Below, piece by piece: positions 16,447-25,771 of a stretch of DNA of 64,000 nucleotides. Both the position numbers and the translations under genes were made by a program. Source of the stretch: Arcobacter sp. CECT 8986. Its GTDB lineage: Bacteria > Campylobacterota > Campylobacteria > Campylobacterales > Arcobacteraceae. The notes below the pieces were generated by a model, which saw nothing but the letters and a program-made list of their open reading frames with translations, was not told where the DNA came from and did not search any database. Positions within the stretch are counted from its first letter, which is position 1. The number at the start of each line of letters is the position of its first letter. Where the stretch lies: contig NZ_PDKG01000001.1 of NCBI RefSeq assembly GCF_004116725.1, forward strand, positions 372,001 through 436,000, read 5' to 3'.

Positions 16447-17778
16447 TTAATCCTTTGATAAATATCTTGAAGAGTATTCAAATAGTAGTTCTTCATCAAA
16501 ATTATCACCAACTATTGTTACACCAAAAGGAAGACTATTTTTTCTAAATCCAGCTGGAAGTGCAATAGCACTTAAATCAAGAAGATTCATAAAATTTGTA
16601 TAATAACCAAGATTTGTATTAAGTTGTATTGGATTTGCATTTACCTCATCAATTTTATATATTGTTCCAGTTGTAGGAGTTAAAATAAAATCAAACTTTT
16701 CTAATACTTCATCAACATATTTTCTATTTTTTTTCAAAATATACTCTGATTCAAAATAGTTTACTGCATCTATTTTTTCACCACTTTTTACAATAGTTCC
16801 AACTGTTTTATTTACAGCTTCTTCATGATTTGTAATCATATCTTTTATTGCAATATATCTTTCAGTTACCCAAGGTCCACTATAAAGTAAATTTGCACTT
16901 TCAATAAATGGTTCAAAATCTATTTCAACTACTTTTGCACCTAAAGACTCAAACTTTTCAACTGCTTTTATATATAAATTTTTTGCTTCTTCATCACCAA
17001 AAAATTCCAAATTCTCTTTTTTAGGTATCGCAAAAGTAAACTCTTTTTTTGCTTTTTTATTTGATGGAGTATAAACTCTACTATAAATATCTTCTTTGTC
17101 ATATTTATTTGCCAAATTAAAAACAGTTTTTGCTTCACTTAATGTCTTAGCAAAAATAGTAACACAATCCAAACTTCTACAAGCTGGAACAACTCCAGAT
17201 GTACTAATAACTCCTTTGGTTGCTTTTACTCCAATTAAGTTATTAAAAGCAGCTGGAACTCTTCCTGAACCTGCTGTATCAGTTCCTAAAGAAAAACTTG
17301 CCATTTCAAGTGCAACACTAACAGCACTTCCAGAACTAGAACCACCTGAAATATACTCTTTATTTATAGAGTTTCTACACTCACCATAATCACTTCTAGT
17401 TCCAACAAGTCCTGTTGCAAATTGGTCTAGGTTTGTTTTTCCTATTGGAATTGCACCTGCTTCTATTAATTTTTTTACTACAAATGCTGATTCATTTGCT
17501 ATATATTTATACTCTTTACAAGCAGCAGTAGTAGGAATATTTTCTAAGTTTATATTATCTTTTATAGCAAAAGGAATACCATATAAAGGTAAATCTTCAA
17601 TATTTTTATCTTTTAAATTTTCTATATAAGAAGATATTTCATCATTATTTAAAGTATAAATCCAAATATTATAATCTTTTGTTTGCTCTATTTTTTCAAA
17701 AATAGAAGAGATTACCTCTTCTACTTTAAGCTCACCACTTAGATATTTTTCTCTTAGAAGTTCAATATTTAAATTCAT
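16447..17778 (-). CDS. atzF: allophanate hydrolase, amidase domain
   Basis: A 443-residue amidase-signature enzyme. The catalytic triad is visible as K73 (PFAIKDNI), the cis-Ser in GGSSSGS (about 147-148) and nucleophile S171 in TDTAGSGR. The sequence GVVPACRSLDCVTIFAK is characteristic of the allophanate hydrolase branch. It hydrolyses allophanate after the carboxylase and deiminase steps. It overlaps the carboxylase gene by 4 bases. The usual C-terminal domain is on the next gene. Confidence 0.9.
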   Translation of the reverse strand: MNLNIELLREKYLSGELKVEEVISSIFEKIEQTKDYNIWIYTLNNDEISSYIENLKDKNIEDLPLYGIPFAIKDNINLENIPTTAACKEYKYIANESAFVVKKLIEAGAIPIGKTNLDQFATGLVGTRSDYGECRNSINKEYISGGSSSGSAVSVALEMASFSLGTDTAGSGRVPAAFNNLIGVKATKGVISTSGVVPACRSLDCVTIFAKTLSEAKTVFNLANKYDKEDIYSRVYTPSNKKAKKEFTFAIPKKENLEFFGDEEAKNLYIKAVEKFESLGAKVVEIDFEPFIESANLLYSGPWVTERYIAIKDMITNHEEAVNKTVGTIVKSGEKIDAVNYFESEYILKKNRKYVDEVLEKFDFILTPTTGTIYKIDEVNANPIQLNTNLGYYTNFMNLLDLSAIALPAGFRKNSLPFGVTIVGDNFDEELLFEYSSRYLSKD

Positions 17779-20700
17779 TTTTCATCCTTTTTTATAACCA
17801 CTAAAATATCTCCACTTTCTATATTATCACCCTCTTTATATAATATTTTAGTAATAGTTCCAGATAATTCAGCTTCAATTTCTACTTCCATTTTCATACT
17901 TTCAAGTACTACTATTACATCAGAAGCTTTTACTTTATCACCAACTTTTACTTGCATTTTCCATATATTTCCAGACATAATAGATTCAACTGCTTCTTCA
18001 TCATCACCTAATTCTATCTCATCTTTTACTTCATGATGTGCATCTTGAGCTTTAAAACTATCTAAGCCTTTCTCTTTCCACATATTTTTTTCATCATTGA
18101 AAGCTTTTTGTCTCATTTGATTAAATTCATCAATTTGAGTTTTTTTAGATTCAAGGAATTTTTTATACTCTTTTAGATTAAAGCTACCCTCTTCTATTTT
18201 CAATGAATACTTTCCAAATAAAAACTTACTTCTTATATCCATTAATTCATCATGACTCACTGGATAAAACTTAACAACATCAAAAAATCTAAGTAACCAA
18301 GGTTTAGTAAACTCTTTTGTAGTTTTAAAACTATTCCACATTTGTAAAGTTCTACCAAAAAGTTGATAACCTCCTGGCCCTTCCATTCCATATACACACA
18401 TATAAGCTCCACCAATACCAACAGCATTTTGTGGAGTCCAAGTCCTTGCTGGATTATATTTTGTAGTTACAAATCTATGTGTTGGGTCAAGTGGCGTTGC
18501 AACAGGTGCTCCTAAATAAACATCTCCTAATCCCATAACTAAATAATCAGCATCAAAAATTGTATTTTTTACACTATCAATACTATTTATTCCATTTATT
18601 CTTCTAATAAATTCTATATTACTAGGACACCAAGGAGCATCTTTTCTAACCCCTTGTTGATACTTTTTAATAGCTAGTTGTATTCCCTCATCATTCCAAG
18701 ATAGAGGTAAATAAACTGTTCTTGATTTAACTTCTAAATCATTTATACCATTTAATGAGTTTAATGCTTCATCAAGTAAACTAAGTAATTCATCTCTACT
18801 TATTTTTTTAGGATTAAAGTGTATTTGTAAAGACCTAATTCCAGGTGTTAAATCAACTAATCCTTCAATATTTTTATCTTCATAAAAACTCATTAAAGCA
18901 TGAATAAAAAATCTAAGTTCAATATCAAGTTTTAACTCCCCTGCTTCAATTAAGATAAATTTATCTCCTGAAACCCTTACAGTTATATCAATACCTAACT
19001 CATCAAATTTTGCTTGTTTTATAATAGGAGTTTTAGATTCTATTTCATCTTTTATTGAATTAAAATCTTTTATATTTGGTAAAGTAGTATTATTTTCAAT
19101 TGCACGTTCATACTCTTTTGTAAAATTATCTGCATCTTCAATAGACAATGGAATAAATTTTATTTTATCTCCAGCTTTTAGCTGTCCAACTTTATATAAT
19201 TCACTTGATATTACAGTAGCAGGACAAACAAATCCACCTAAACTTGGTCCATCGGGTCCTAATATAATTGGCATATCTCCTGTAAAATCTATTGTTCCAA
19301 AAGCGTATGCATTATCATGAATATTTGAAGGGTGAAGCCCAGCATCACCTCCATCTTCCCTTGCCCATTTTGGAGCTGGTCCTATTAGTCTTACTCCTGT
19401 TCTACTTGAGTTAAAGTGAACTTCCCAAGATGAGTTAAAAAACTCTTTTATATCTTCATTTGTAAAAAAGTCAGGACTTCCATGAGGGCCATAAACTACA
19501 CCAATTTCCCACTCATTTGTAAGAGAAGTAGATACTTTTAAAGTATTAAATTCTTGAGTTTTTGAAGCACTATATGATAATACATCTCCAGCTTTTAATG
19601 CTCTTCCAGAATGCCCTCCAAATTCACCTAAAGTAAATGTTGATGAACTTCCTAAAAATTTAGCCACATCAAAACCACCTTGAATAGCTAAATAAGTTCT
19701 ATTTCCATTTCCAATAACTTTTTTAAACTCTAAAATATCATTTTCATTTACACTAATTGGCTCATACATATTTATCTCTTTGCCATTTAGTTTTGCTTGC
19801 ATATTTGCTCCACCAAATGCAATAATACTTTTTTGTCTAAACTTAAATGTAGCTCCTATAAAAGTCATCTCTATAAATGAAGCATCTTCACTATTTTTTA
19901 ATAATTTATTTAAAAGTCTTGGAGTTAAACTATCCATTGCTCCAGATGGTGGAATACCAACTGCCCAATATCCATGTCTTGCTGGATAGTCTTGAATTGT
20001 TGTCATTGTTCCTGATTTTAAAATATCAACTTTATAAGGTTTATACTCAAAGCTATCTAATACTTTTGTATAAAATGTTGCATCTTTAAAAAACTCTTGT
20101 TTACTAATTTGACTAAGATAAGTTAAGTTTGATTCTATTCCATAAACTCTACTTTTTTCTAAAACCTCTTGTAGTTTATTTATACTTTCACTTCTTGTAT
20201 CTTCATATGTAATTAGTTTTGCTAATAATGGATCATAAAAAGCACTTACTTCACATCCATCATCAATCCAAGTATCACATCTTATATCACTTGGAAATTC
20301 CACTTTTGTAATAAGACCTGTGCTAGGTTGAAAGTTTTTAGAAGCATCTTCTGCATAAACTCTTACTTCAATAGCATGACCTTTTGGATTGTGCTTATAC
20401 TCTAATAAATCACTATTATCACCAGCTGCTATTTTTATCATCCACTCAACTAAATCTACATTACAAACTTTTTCTGTAACACCATGCTCTACTTGAAGTC
20501 TTGTATTTACTTCAAGAAAATAGAACTCTTGTGTATTTGAATCATAAATATACTCAACAGTTCCAGCACTTTTATAGTTAACTGCTTTTGCAAGTTTAAA
20601 AGAGCTTTCATAAAGTTTTTCTCTTATCTCATCACTTAAATTAGGAGCAGGTGTCTCTTCAATTACTTTTTGATTTCTTCTTTGAATAGAACAATCTCTC

Positions 20701-21374
20701 TCTCCTAATGTTTTTACATTTCCTAACCCATCACCAAATATCTGAACTTCTATATGTCTTGCTTTTTCTATATATTTTTCTAAAAATACTCCACTATTAC
20801 TAAAGTTATTTCCAGCTAATTTAATAACATTATCATAAGCTTCTTCTAATTGCTCTTTTGAAAAACAAAGTTTCATTCCTATTCCGCCACCACCAGCAGT
20901 ACTTTTAAGCATCACTGGATAGCCAATTTCATCAGCTATTTTTACTGCTTCTTCTAAACTATTTAATAGTTCACTTCCTTCAAGTAATGGAACATTATTT
21001 TCTTTTGCAATTTTTCTTGCAGTATGTTTTAATCCAAAATCTTCAATCTGTTTTGAAGTTGGTCCTATAAATACAATACCGTTTTCTTCACATTTTTTTA
21101 CAAATTCAACATTTTCACTTAAAAATCCATATCCAGGATGAATAGCATCAATTTCATACTCTTTTGAAATCTCTAATATTTTATTTGTATCTAAATATGA
21201 TTCACTTAATACGTTTGAATTTAAAGCAACACTAATATCAGCATTCATCACAAAAGATGCATTTTTATCTGCATCACTATATATAGCAACAGATGTTATT
21301 CCTAGTTTTTTTAATGTTTTAATAATTCTATTAGCTATTTCACCACGATTGGCGATTAATACCTTTTTGAACAT
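17775..21374 (-). CDS. biotin-dependent urea/guanidine carboxylase
   Basis: 1199 residues. Order of domains: biotin carboxylase (about 1-450, with KSTAGGGGIGMKLC and EVNTRLQVEHGVTE), then a KipA/KipI-like carboxyltransferase region (about 460-1050), then a biotinyl domain with VLESMKMEVE, biotin lysine K1161. This is the urea carboxylase architecture. Guanidine riboswitch elements lie upstream, and DUF1989 deiminase genes and allophanate hydrolase lie alongside. Guanidine, carboxylated to carboxyguanidine, is therefore the more likely main substrate. The urea versus guanidine choice depends on active-site residues I could not align. Confidence 0.9.
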   Translation of the reverse strand: MFKKVLIANRGEIANRIIKTLKKLGITSVAIYSDADKNASFVMNADISVALNSNVLSESYLDTNKILEISKEYEIDAIHPGYGFLSENVEFVKKCEENGIVFIGPTSKQIEDFGLKHTARKIAKENNVPLLEGSELLNSLEEAVKIADEIGYPVMLKSTAGGGGIGMKLCFSKEQLEEAYDNVIKLAGNNFSNSGVFLEKYIEKARHIEVQIFGDGLGNVKTLGERDCSIQRRNQKVIEETPAPNLSDEIREKLYESSFKLAKAVNYKSAGTVEYIYDSNTQEFYFLEVNTRLQVEHGVTEKVCNVDLVEWMIKIAAGDNSDLLEYKHNPKGHAIEVRVYAEDASKNFQPSTGLITKVEFPSDIRCDTWIDDGCEVSAFYDPLLAKLITYEDTRSESINKLQEVLEKSRVYGIESNLTYLSQISKQEFFKDATFYTKVLDSFEYKPYKVDILKSGTMTTIQDYPARHGYWAVGIPPSGAMDSLTPRLLNKLLKNSEDASFIEMTFIGATFKFRQKSIIAFGGANMQAKLNGKEINMYEPISVNENDILEFKKVIGNGNRTYLAIQGGFDVAKFLGSSSTFTLGEFGGHSGRALKAGDVLSYSASKTQEFNTLKVSTSLTNEWEIGVVYGPHGSPDFFTNEDIKEFFNSSWEVHFNSSRTGVRLIGPAPKWAREDGGDAGLHPSNIHDNAYAFGTIDFTGDMPIILGPDGPSLGGFVCPATVISSELYKVGQLKAGDKIKFIPLSIEDADNFTKEYERAIENNTTLPNIKDFNSIKDEIESKTPIIKQAKFDELGIDITVRVSGDKFILIEAGELKLDIELRFFIHALMSFYEDKNIEGLVDLTPGIRSLQIHFNPKKISRDELLSLLDEALNSLNGINDLEVKSRTVYLPLSWNDEGIQLAIKKYQQGVRKDAPWCPSNIEFIRRINGINSIDSVKNTIFDADYLVMGLGDVYLGAPVATPLDPTHRFVTTKYNPARTWTPQNAVGIGGAYMCVYGMEGPGGYQLFGRTLQMWNSFKTTKEFTKPWLLRFFDVVKFYPVSHDELMDIRSKFLFGKYSLKIEEGSFNLKEYKKFLESKKTQIDEFNQMRQKAFNDEKNMWKEKGLDSFKAQDAHHEVKDEIELGDDEEAVESIMSGNIWKMQVKVGDKVKASDVIVVLESMKMEVEIEAELSGTITKILYKEGDNIESGDILVVIKKDEK

Positions 21375-21398
21375 TTAATATCCTTAGAAATTTATTTG

Positions 21399-21446
21399 TG
21401 GGCCGTCCCAAGTGATAATATATTTTATAAGTCGTCTCATAAAATA
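21399..21446 (-). ncRNA. guanidine-II (mini-ykkC) riboswitch candidate
   Basis: Read on the minus strand, two hairpins stand 10 bases apart. P1 (21446-21421) is an 11-base stem with one G-U pair and loop ACGA. P2 (21410-21399) is TGGG-ACGG-CCCA. Paired stem-loops, both with ACGR tetraloops, just before a ribosome-binding site are the definition of the guanidine-II class. The AAGGA for the carboxylase gene follows at 21385-21381. Likely acts on translation initiation of the carboxylase. Confidence 0.82.
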
Positions 21447-21465
21447 AAAAGAGTAAGGCTCTTTT
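21447..21465 (-). terminator. hairpin after the DUF1989 genes, just before the guanidine-II element
   Basis: On the minus strand AAAAGAG-CCTTA-CTCTTTT forms a 7-base stem followed by a T-rich run. That run is also the 5' arm of the guanidine-II P1 stem, so terminator and riboswitch share bases. Confidence 0.55.
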
Positions 21466-21485
21466 AAACCTGTGTTGTTAGTTTA

Positions 21486-22106
21486 TTAATTATCCCAAAT
21501 AATTAATTGAATAGGTGTTGGGTTATATCCATTACAAGGATTATTTAATTGAGGACAATTTGAAATTAAAACTAATGTATCCATTTGTGCTTGCATTTCA
21601 ATATAATCTCCTGGTTTAGAAATACCATCAACAATTGCTAAATGCCCATCTTCTTCAACTGGAACATTCATAAAAAAGTTAATATTATTTGTAATATCTT
21701 TTGGATTCATCTCTAATTGAGAAATAACAGTTAAAAAATTATCTCTACATGAGTGCATATATTTTTTATTTAATCCAAATCTAACAGAGTTACTCTCAGC
21801 ACTACAATGTCCACCTAAAGTATCATGATTTCCACAAGTATCTTCTACTATTTCCATCAATACATTATCATCACTACTTAAAAGTTTTGTTCCTGTTGTA
21901 ATAAAAATACTACCTTGTTCTCTAATTGTATCAGTTGCACTATATCTATCATTTACATTATTTGCATTATAAAAAAGTGTATCAACTGCTTGACAACCTT
22001 CTAAATCAACTATTCTAAAAGTTTGACCTTTTTTTATAACTCTTCCCCAAGGAAGTCCTGATGGTAATTTTTCATTATAAATTGCATTTTCTATATTTTT
22101 TGACAT
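21486..22106 (-). CDS. DUF1989 protein, carboxyguanidine deiminase subunit with metal site
   Basis: 206 residues of the 'urea carboxylase-associated' DUF1989 family. In guanidine-degrading bacteria two such proteins (CgdA and CgdB) form the carboxyguanidine deiminase that yields allophanate. This copy holds a Cys/His cluster, C91, H94, H100 and C101 in EDTCGNHDTLGGHCSAESN, that looks like the metal and catalytic site. It lies 9 bases after its paralogue, which lacks the cluster. Which of the two is CgdA or CgdB cannot be settled by eye. Confidence 0.85.
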   Translation of the reverse strand: MSKNIENAIYNEKLPSGLPWGRVIKKGQTFRIVDLEGCQAVDTLFYNANNVNDRYSATDTIREQGSIFITTGTKLLSSDDNVLMEIVEDTCGNHDTLGGHCSAESNSVRFGLNKKYMHSCRDNFLTVISQLEMNPKDITNNINFFMNVPVEEDGHLAIVDGISKPGDYIEMQAQMDTLVLISNCPQLNNPCNGYNPTPIQLIIWDN

Positions 22107-22115
22107 CTTAAATCC

Positions 22116-22838
22116 TTACACAAAATATCTATTAGTATTAATAAAGCCTCTTTTAGCTTCTTCTGAATAATCAATATAATCTTCATCTTTGATTTCAACA
22201 CTTTCAAAAACAGTAATCTCAACATCACTTGGATTATAAACTCCACTTTTGTCCATTGCATGTGGTGTATTAGATAAAATAAGTAAAATATCCATATGAG
22301 CAGTCAACTCAATATAATCACCCTCTTTTGCAGTTCTTTCATTTAAAACTAATTTTGAACCATCTTTAACATCAACTTTTCTAAATAAATTAAGCCCTTC
22401 TATTAGGTCTTTTTTTGTCATTCCATATTTTCCAAGTTCTATTAAAAAGTTCTCTTTATCAGATTTGTGATATCCGTTTCTACAACTTTGATAAGTAGCT
22501 TCACCACCAAAGTTTTCTTTGATAACTCTTTCATTACTAATTCCACCTAAAACATCTAATAATCCATCAGTTGTATCATCAGTAATAGCAAATAAAACTC
22601 TTCCCATTTCAGATAAAAGAACTTTTCCTTTACCTAAAAAAGCATTCCATTGAACTTTTACAGTATCAGCACTGTTAAATCTCTCTGCTGTATTAAAAGC
22701 GTTATAAAACATCGCACTTAAACTTGCATTTTCACCTAAAGCTTTTAATCTTACAGTTTGTCCTCTTTTTATAATTTTTGACCATTTTACACTTGAAGGT
22801 AATACTTCATTTAAAACTACATTATCACTTTTTATCAT
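22116..22838 (-). CDS. DUF1989 protein, carboxyguanidine deiminase second subunit
   Basis: 240 residues, same family as the next gene, beginning VLPSSVKWSKIIKRGQTVRL. At the place of the Cys/His cluster of the paralogue it has TDDTTDGLLDVLGGISNE, so the obvious metal ligands are absent. That suggests a structural or regulatory partner in a heteromer. It follows the ABC ATPase gene by 22 bases and is part of the guanidine-I controlled operon. Confidence 0.83.
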   Translation of the reverse strand: MIKSDNVVLNEVLPSSVKWSKIIKRGQTVRLKALGENASLSAMFYNAFNTAERFNSADTVKVQWNAFLGKGKVLLSEMGRVLFAITDDTTDGLLDVLGGISNERVIKENFGGEATYQSCRNGYHKSDKENFLIELGKYGMTKKDLIEGLNLFRKVDVKDGSKLVLNERTAKEGDYIELTAHMDILLILSNTPHAMDKSGVYNPSDVEITVFESVEIKDEDYIDYSEEAKRGFINTNRYFV

Positions 22839-22860
22839 TTTTTACTCCTATTAAATATCC

Positions 22861-23601
22861 TTATTTCAAGGAATTTATACCTTTATGTTTTGCATCTATA
22901 TCATTTACAATTGTTGAACCATATCTATTTGGATACTCTTCATCAACTCTTACTTTATCAAATACCAATACTCTTGTTCCTAGTTTAAAAGCTTCACTTA
23001 TATCGTGAGTAACCATAACAACTCCAAAATTTAATTTTGAGTGTATATCCAAAAGTAACTCATGCATATCCATACTAATTCCAGGGTCTAATGCTCCAAA
23101 AGGTTCATCCAAAAGTAATAGTTTTGGTTTTTTAACTAAAGATTGTGCAATAGATAATCTTTGTTTCATACCTCCACTTAATTCATGTGGATATTTATCT
23201 TTTGAATCTATAAGACCAACAGCTTTTAATATCTCTTGTGCTTTTTCATAAGCTTGCTTTTTTTTAGCACCAAAAAGTTTTCCTAATAGTTTAGATTCTT
23301 CAAACTCTAAACCAATAATCACATTATCAATAACACTCAAATGATTTAAAGTTGAATATCTTTGAAAAACTATTCCTCTTTCATCACTTGGTTCATTTGG
23401 ATAATCTTCACCCTCAAAATATAATCTTCCTTTAGATGGGTTTTCAACTCCCAAAAGCATTCTTAAAAATGTTGTTTTTCCACATCCAGATGGACCAACT
23501 AAAGTACAGAACTCTCCACTATCCATAGAAAAATTCAAATTTTCAAGAATAATATTTTCTCCATACTCTTTCCATATTCTTTTTGCTTCAACTAATTTCA
23601 T
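22861..23601 (-). CDS. ABC transporter ATP-binding protein (guanidine/urea importer)
   Basis: About 246 residues. Walker A is GPSGCGKTT, the signature is LSGGMKQR, Walker B is LLLLDEPFGAL and the switch histidine lies in VMVTHDISEA. Similar to NitT/TauT-type ATPases found with urea carboxylases. Two ATG codons lie in tandem at 23604 and 23601; AAAGGAG is better spaced for the second. The permease stop codon TGA overlaps the first ATG, so translation is coupled. Confidence 0.9.
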   Translation of the reverse strand: MKLVEAKRIWKEYGENIILENLNFSMDSGEFCTLVGPSGCGKTTFLRMLLGVENPSKGRLYFEGEDYPNEPSDERGIVFQRYSTLNHLSVIDNVIIGLEFEESKLLGKLFGAKKKQAYEKAQEILKAVGLIDSKDKYPHELSGGMKQRLSIAQSLVKKPKLLLLDEPFGALDPGISMDMHELLLDIHSKLNFGVVMVTHDISEAFKLGTRVLVFDKVRVDEEYPNRYGSTIVNDIDAKHKGINSLK

Positions 23602-23603
23602 CA

Positions 23604-24416
23604 TCACTCCTTTCCAAACCAAGGAAATAGCCTTTGATTAAATTGTCTTAAGATAAAATCAATTAAAAAAGCTAAAATAGTAATCCAAATTACATATGGT
23701 AAAATCACATCCATTGCTAAATATCTTCTTACTAAAAATATCCTATATCCTAATCCTTCAGTTGCTGCAATCGCTTCTGCTGAGATTAAAAATATCCATG
23801 CTGTTCCTAAAGTCAATCTAATTGCATCAATTAGCCTTGGTAAAACTTGAGGTACAATTACTCTTGTTATTATCTGCCAAGTAGAAGCACCTAATGTTTG
23901 AACTTTTATTATCTGTTCACTTGGTATCTCTTTTACTCTTTGATAAATTTCTCTTGTCATAATAGGTGCAACACCTAAAATAATCAAAACAACTTTTGAA
24001 ACTTCTCCTAAACCAAACACAATAAATAATATTGGTAACATAGCCATAGTTGGGACTAAAGATAAAAACCAAATCATTGGTGATAAAGTTGAAGTAACAT
24101 AAGGAATAACTCCTATTGAAATACCTATCATTAGTGCAAATAAAGCACTAATGCCAACACCCATTGCCAATCTTTTCAAACTTGAAAGAGTATCATTTAG
24201 TAAAATATACTCTCCACTTCTTTTACTTTTTTCAAAAGCCATTCTACTCATAGAATCTATACACTTCTCAACAGAAGGTAGTAGTTTATCATTTGGGTTT
24301 TGAGCTAATCTTGCATTTGATGAGCTTACATAAACTACTACTATTAGTAAAAAAGGAAGAACTCCTAAAAAAAGGTTTATACTCTTTGAAGGGATTTGAT
24401 TTATTAACCTTTTCAT
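23604..24416 (-). CDS. ABC transporter permease (guanidine/urea importer)
   Basis: 270 residues with about six membrane segments, of the BPD transport superfamily (SsuC/TauC type). The cytoplasmic coupling loop is QIIKVQTLGASTWQIITRVIVPQVLPRLIDAIR, here holding the EAA-like motif. It lies between binding protein and ATPase genes. Predicted to import guanidine or a related small cation, judged from the riboswitch and the catabolic genes. Ends in TGA. Confidence 0.9.
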   Translation of the reverse strand: MKRLINQIPSKSINLFLGVLPFLLIVVVYVSSSNARLAQNPNDKLLPSVEKCIDSMSRMAFEKSKRSGEYILLNDTLSSLKRLAMGVGISALFALMIGISIGVIPYVTSTLSPMIWFLSLVPTMAMLPILFIVFGLGEVSKVVLIILGVAPIMTREIYQRVKEIPSEQIIKVQTLGASTWQIITRVIVPQVLPRLIDAIRLTLGTAWIFLISAEAIAATEGLGYRIFLVRRYLAMDVILPYVIWITILAFLIDFILRQFNQRLFPWFGKE

Positions 24417-24428
24417 TAATTATCCTAT

Positions 24429-25508
24429 TTAAAGCTTACCGTCCGCAGCCATTTTCATATATGTATCATCAAATCTTAATTTGATATTTCCTTTATCTCC
24501 TATAACTTTACCTTTAGGAAATTCAATTCCTACAAAACCATAATCACTTGCACCTTCTCCATAAAGACCATGATTAAATGAAAATTTTGCAACAAATTCC
24601 ATTGTTTTCATAATTTGTTCGCTATTATTAAATTTAACAGCACTTGCTGGAGTATAGAACATATTTGTAGTTTTTAGTTGGTCTTCAAATCCTGGTAAAT
24701 CTGTTCCTGAAGCTTTTGCCATAAGTGTTTTAAACTCATTTGCTTTTTTTGTATTTGCATTCATTAAACTCATCATTTCATACCAAGCACCAGTTAATGC
24801 TTTTCCTAAAGCTGGATTATCTTTTAAAGTTTTTGTATTTACTACCATTAAGTCAATAATTTCTCCAGGAATTTCTGAACTATTAAATAAGTTTTTAGCT
24901 TTAGGCATTGCTAAAATTTGACTAACTTGAGGTTTCCATGTAACAACAGAAGAAACTTGAGGAGTAGTATAAGCTGAAACAATATCAGCATCAGAAGTAT
25001 TTACAACAGTTATATCTTTTTCACTAAGACCATTTTTTTCTAATGCTCTTGCTAATAAATAGTGAGAGATAGATAACTCAACTAAATTGATGTTTGTACC
25101 TTTTAAATCTGCAACTTTTTTAGCATCTTTAGAAATAATTACATCATTTCCATTTGAGAAATCCCCAATAATTAATGCAGTAGAATCAACTCCACCAGCT
25201 GCTGGAATCCCTAATGCATCAGTATTTGCCATAACACATCCATCAAACTCACCAGCGCTATATTGATTTATAGATTCAATATAATCATTAATTTGAACAA
25301 TATCAATATTTATACCGTATTTTTTAGCCCATTTATCGATTATTTTTTGAGAATCAATAACATCCCAAGGCATCCAACCTACATAAATACTCCAAGCAAC
25401 TTTGAAGTCTTTCTTAGTTTGTCCAAAAAGTGAAGTTGTAGAAATTCCTACAAATAAAGCTGTTATAGCCAATAACTTGAAAAGTTTTGTACTAGTTGAT
25501 AGTTTCAT
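24429..25508 (-). CDS. ABC transporter substrate-binding protein (guanidine/urea importer)
   Basis: 359 residues. I place the start at the ATG at 25508 because AGGAGAGAC stands just upstream and the protein then begins with a clear signal peptide (MKLSTSTKLFKLLAITALF, ending near SLFGQ). A longer frame to 25541 would run into the riboswitch. The mature protein is a NitT/TauT-like periplasmic binding protein (VAWSIYVGWMPWDVI near the N-terminus, aromatic residues that could hold a planar cation). First gene of the operon. Confidence 0.9.
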   Translation of the reverse strand: MKLSTSTKLFKLLAITALFVGISTTSLFGQTKKDFKVAWSIYVGWMPWDVIDSQKIIDKWAKKYGINIDIVQINDYIESINQYSAGEFDGCVMANTDALGIPAAGGVDSTALIIGDFSNGNDVIISKDAKKVADLKGTNINLVELSISHYLLARALEKNGLSEKDITVVNTSDADIVSAYTTPQVSSVVTWKPQVSQILAMPKAKNLFNSSEIPGEIIDLMVVNTKTLKDNPALGKALTGAWYEMMSLMNANTKKANEFKTLMAKASGTDLPGFEDQLKTTNMFYTPASAVKFNNSEQIMKTMEFVAKFSFNHGLYGEGASDYGFVGIEFPKGKVIGDKGNIKLRFDDTYMKMAADGKL

Positions 25509-25540
25509 CTTAGTCTCTCCTAAATAGAATTTAAAACACA

Positions 25541-25690
25541 CTAGGAGGCATTAAACCTCCCGGGCTTTTATCCCTCCGTGTAACTCTATTTAAGAGTCGG
25601 TAACTCTCGGACCAGTCATTTAAAAAAATCGGAACCCTAGATACCTTTGTAGTTATACTGAGGCTAACGCCTCTCTAATATGTTTTTGTT
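25541..25690 (-). ncRNA. guanidine-I (ykkC) riboswitch
   Basis: On the minus strand three conserved blocks of the ykkC class occur in order: CTAGGGTTCCG (25640-25630), ACTGGTCCGAGAG (25616-25604) and a long 3' block at 25581-25556 that begins ACACGGAGGG and contains AAAAGCCCGGGAGG. This matches the guanidine-I aptamer almost base for base. At the 3' end GGAGG and CCTCC (25560-25544) can form a competing hairpin, a likely expression platform. A 5' hairpin GAGGC-GTTA-GCCTC precedes the aptamer. It controls the importer and deiminase genes. Confidence 0.95.
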
Positions 25691-25696
25691 GTATTC

Positions 25697-25702
25697 ATTA
25701 TA
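25697..25702 (-). promoter_or_regulatory. -10 element candidate for the guanidine operon
   Basis: TATAAT on the minus strand, placing a transcription start near 25690, just before the guanidine-I leader. No clear -35 is seen. Confidence 0.45.
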
Positions 25703-25771
25703 AATATTTTTTTTACAAATTATAAGATAGTTTATGTATAAATATTATCCAATTAAAATATTTAACAAATT

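Noticed and set aside
17775-21374. Plain urea carboxylase for urea breakdown
   Set aside because: The guanidine-I aptamer is almost an exact match, and the DUF1989 pair plus Gdx exporter fit guanidine. Urea remains possible as a side substrate, so the call keeps both names.
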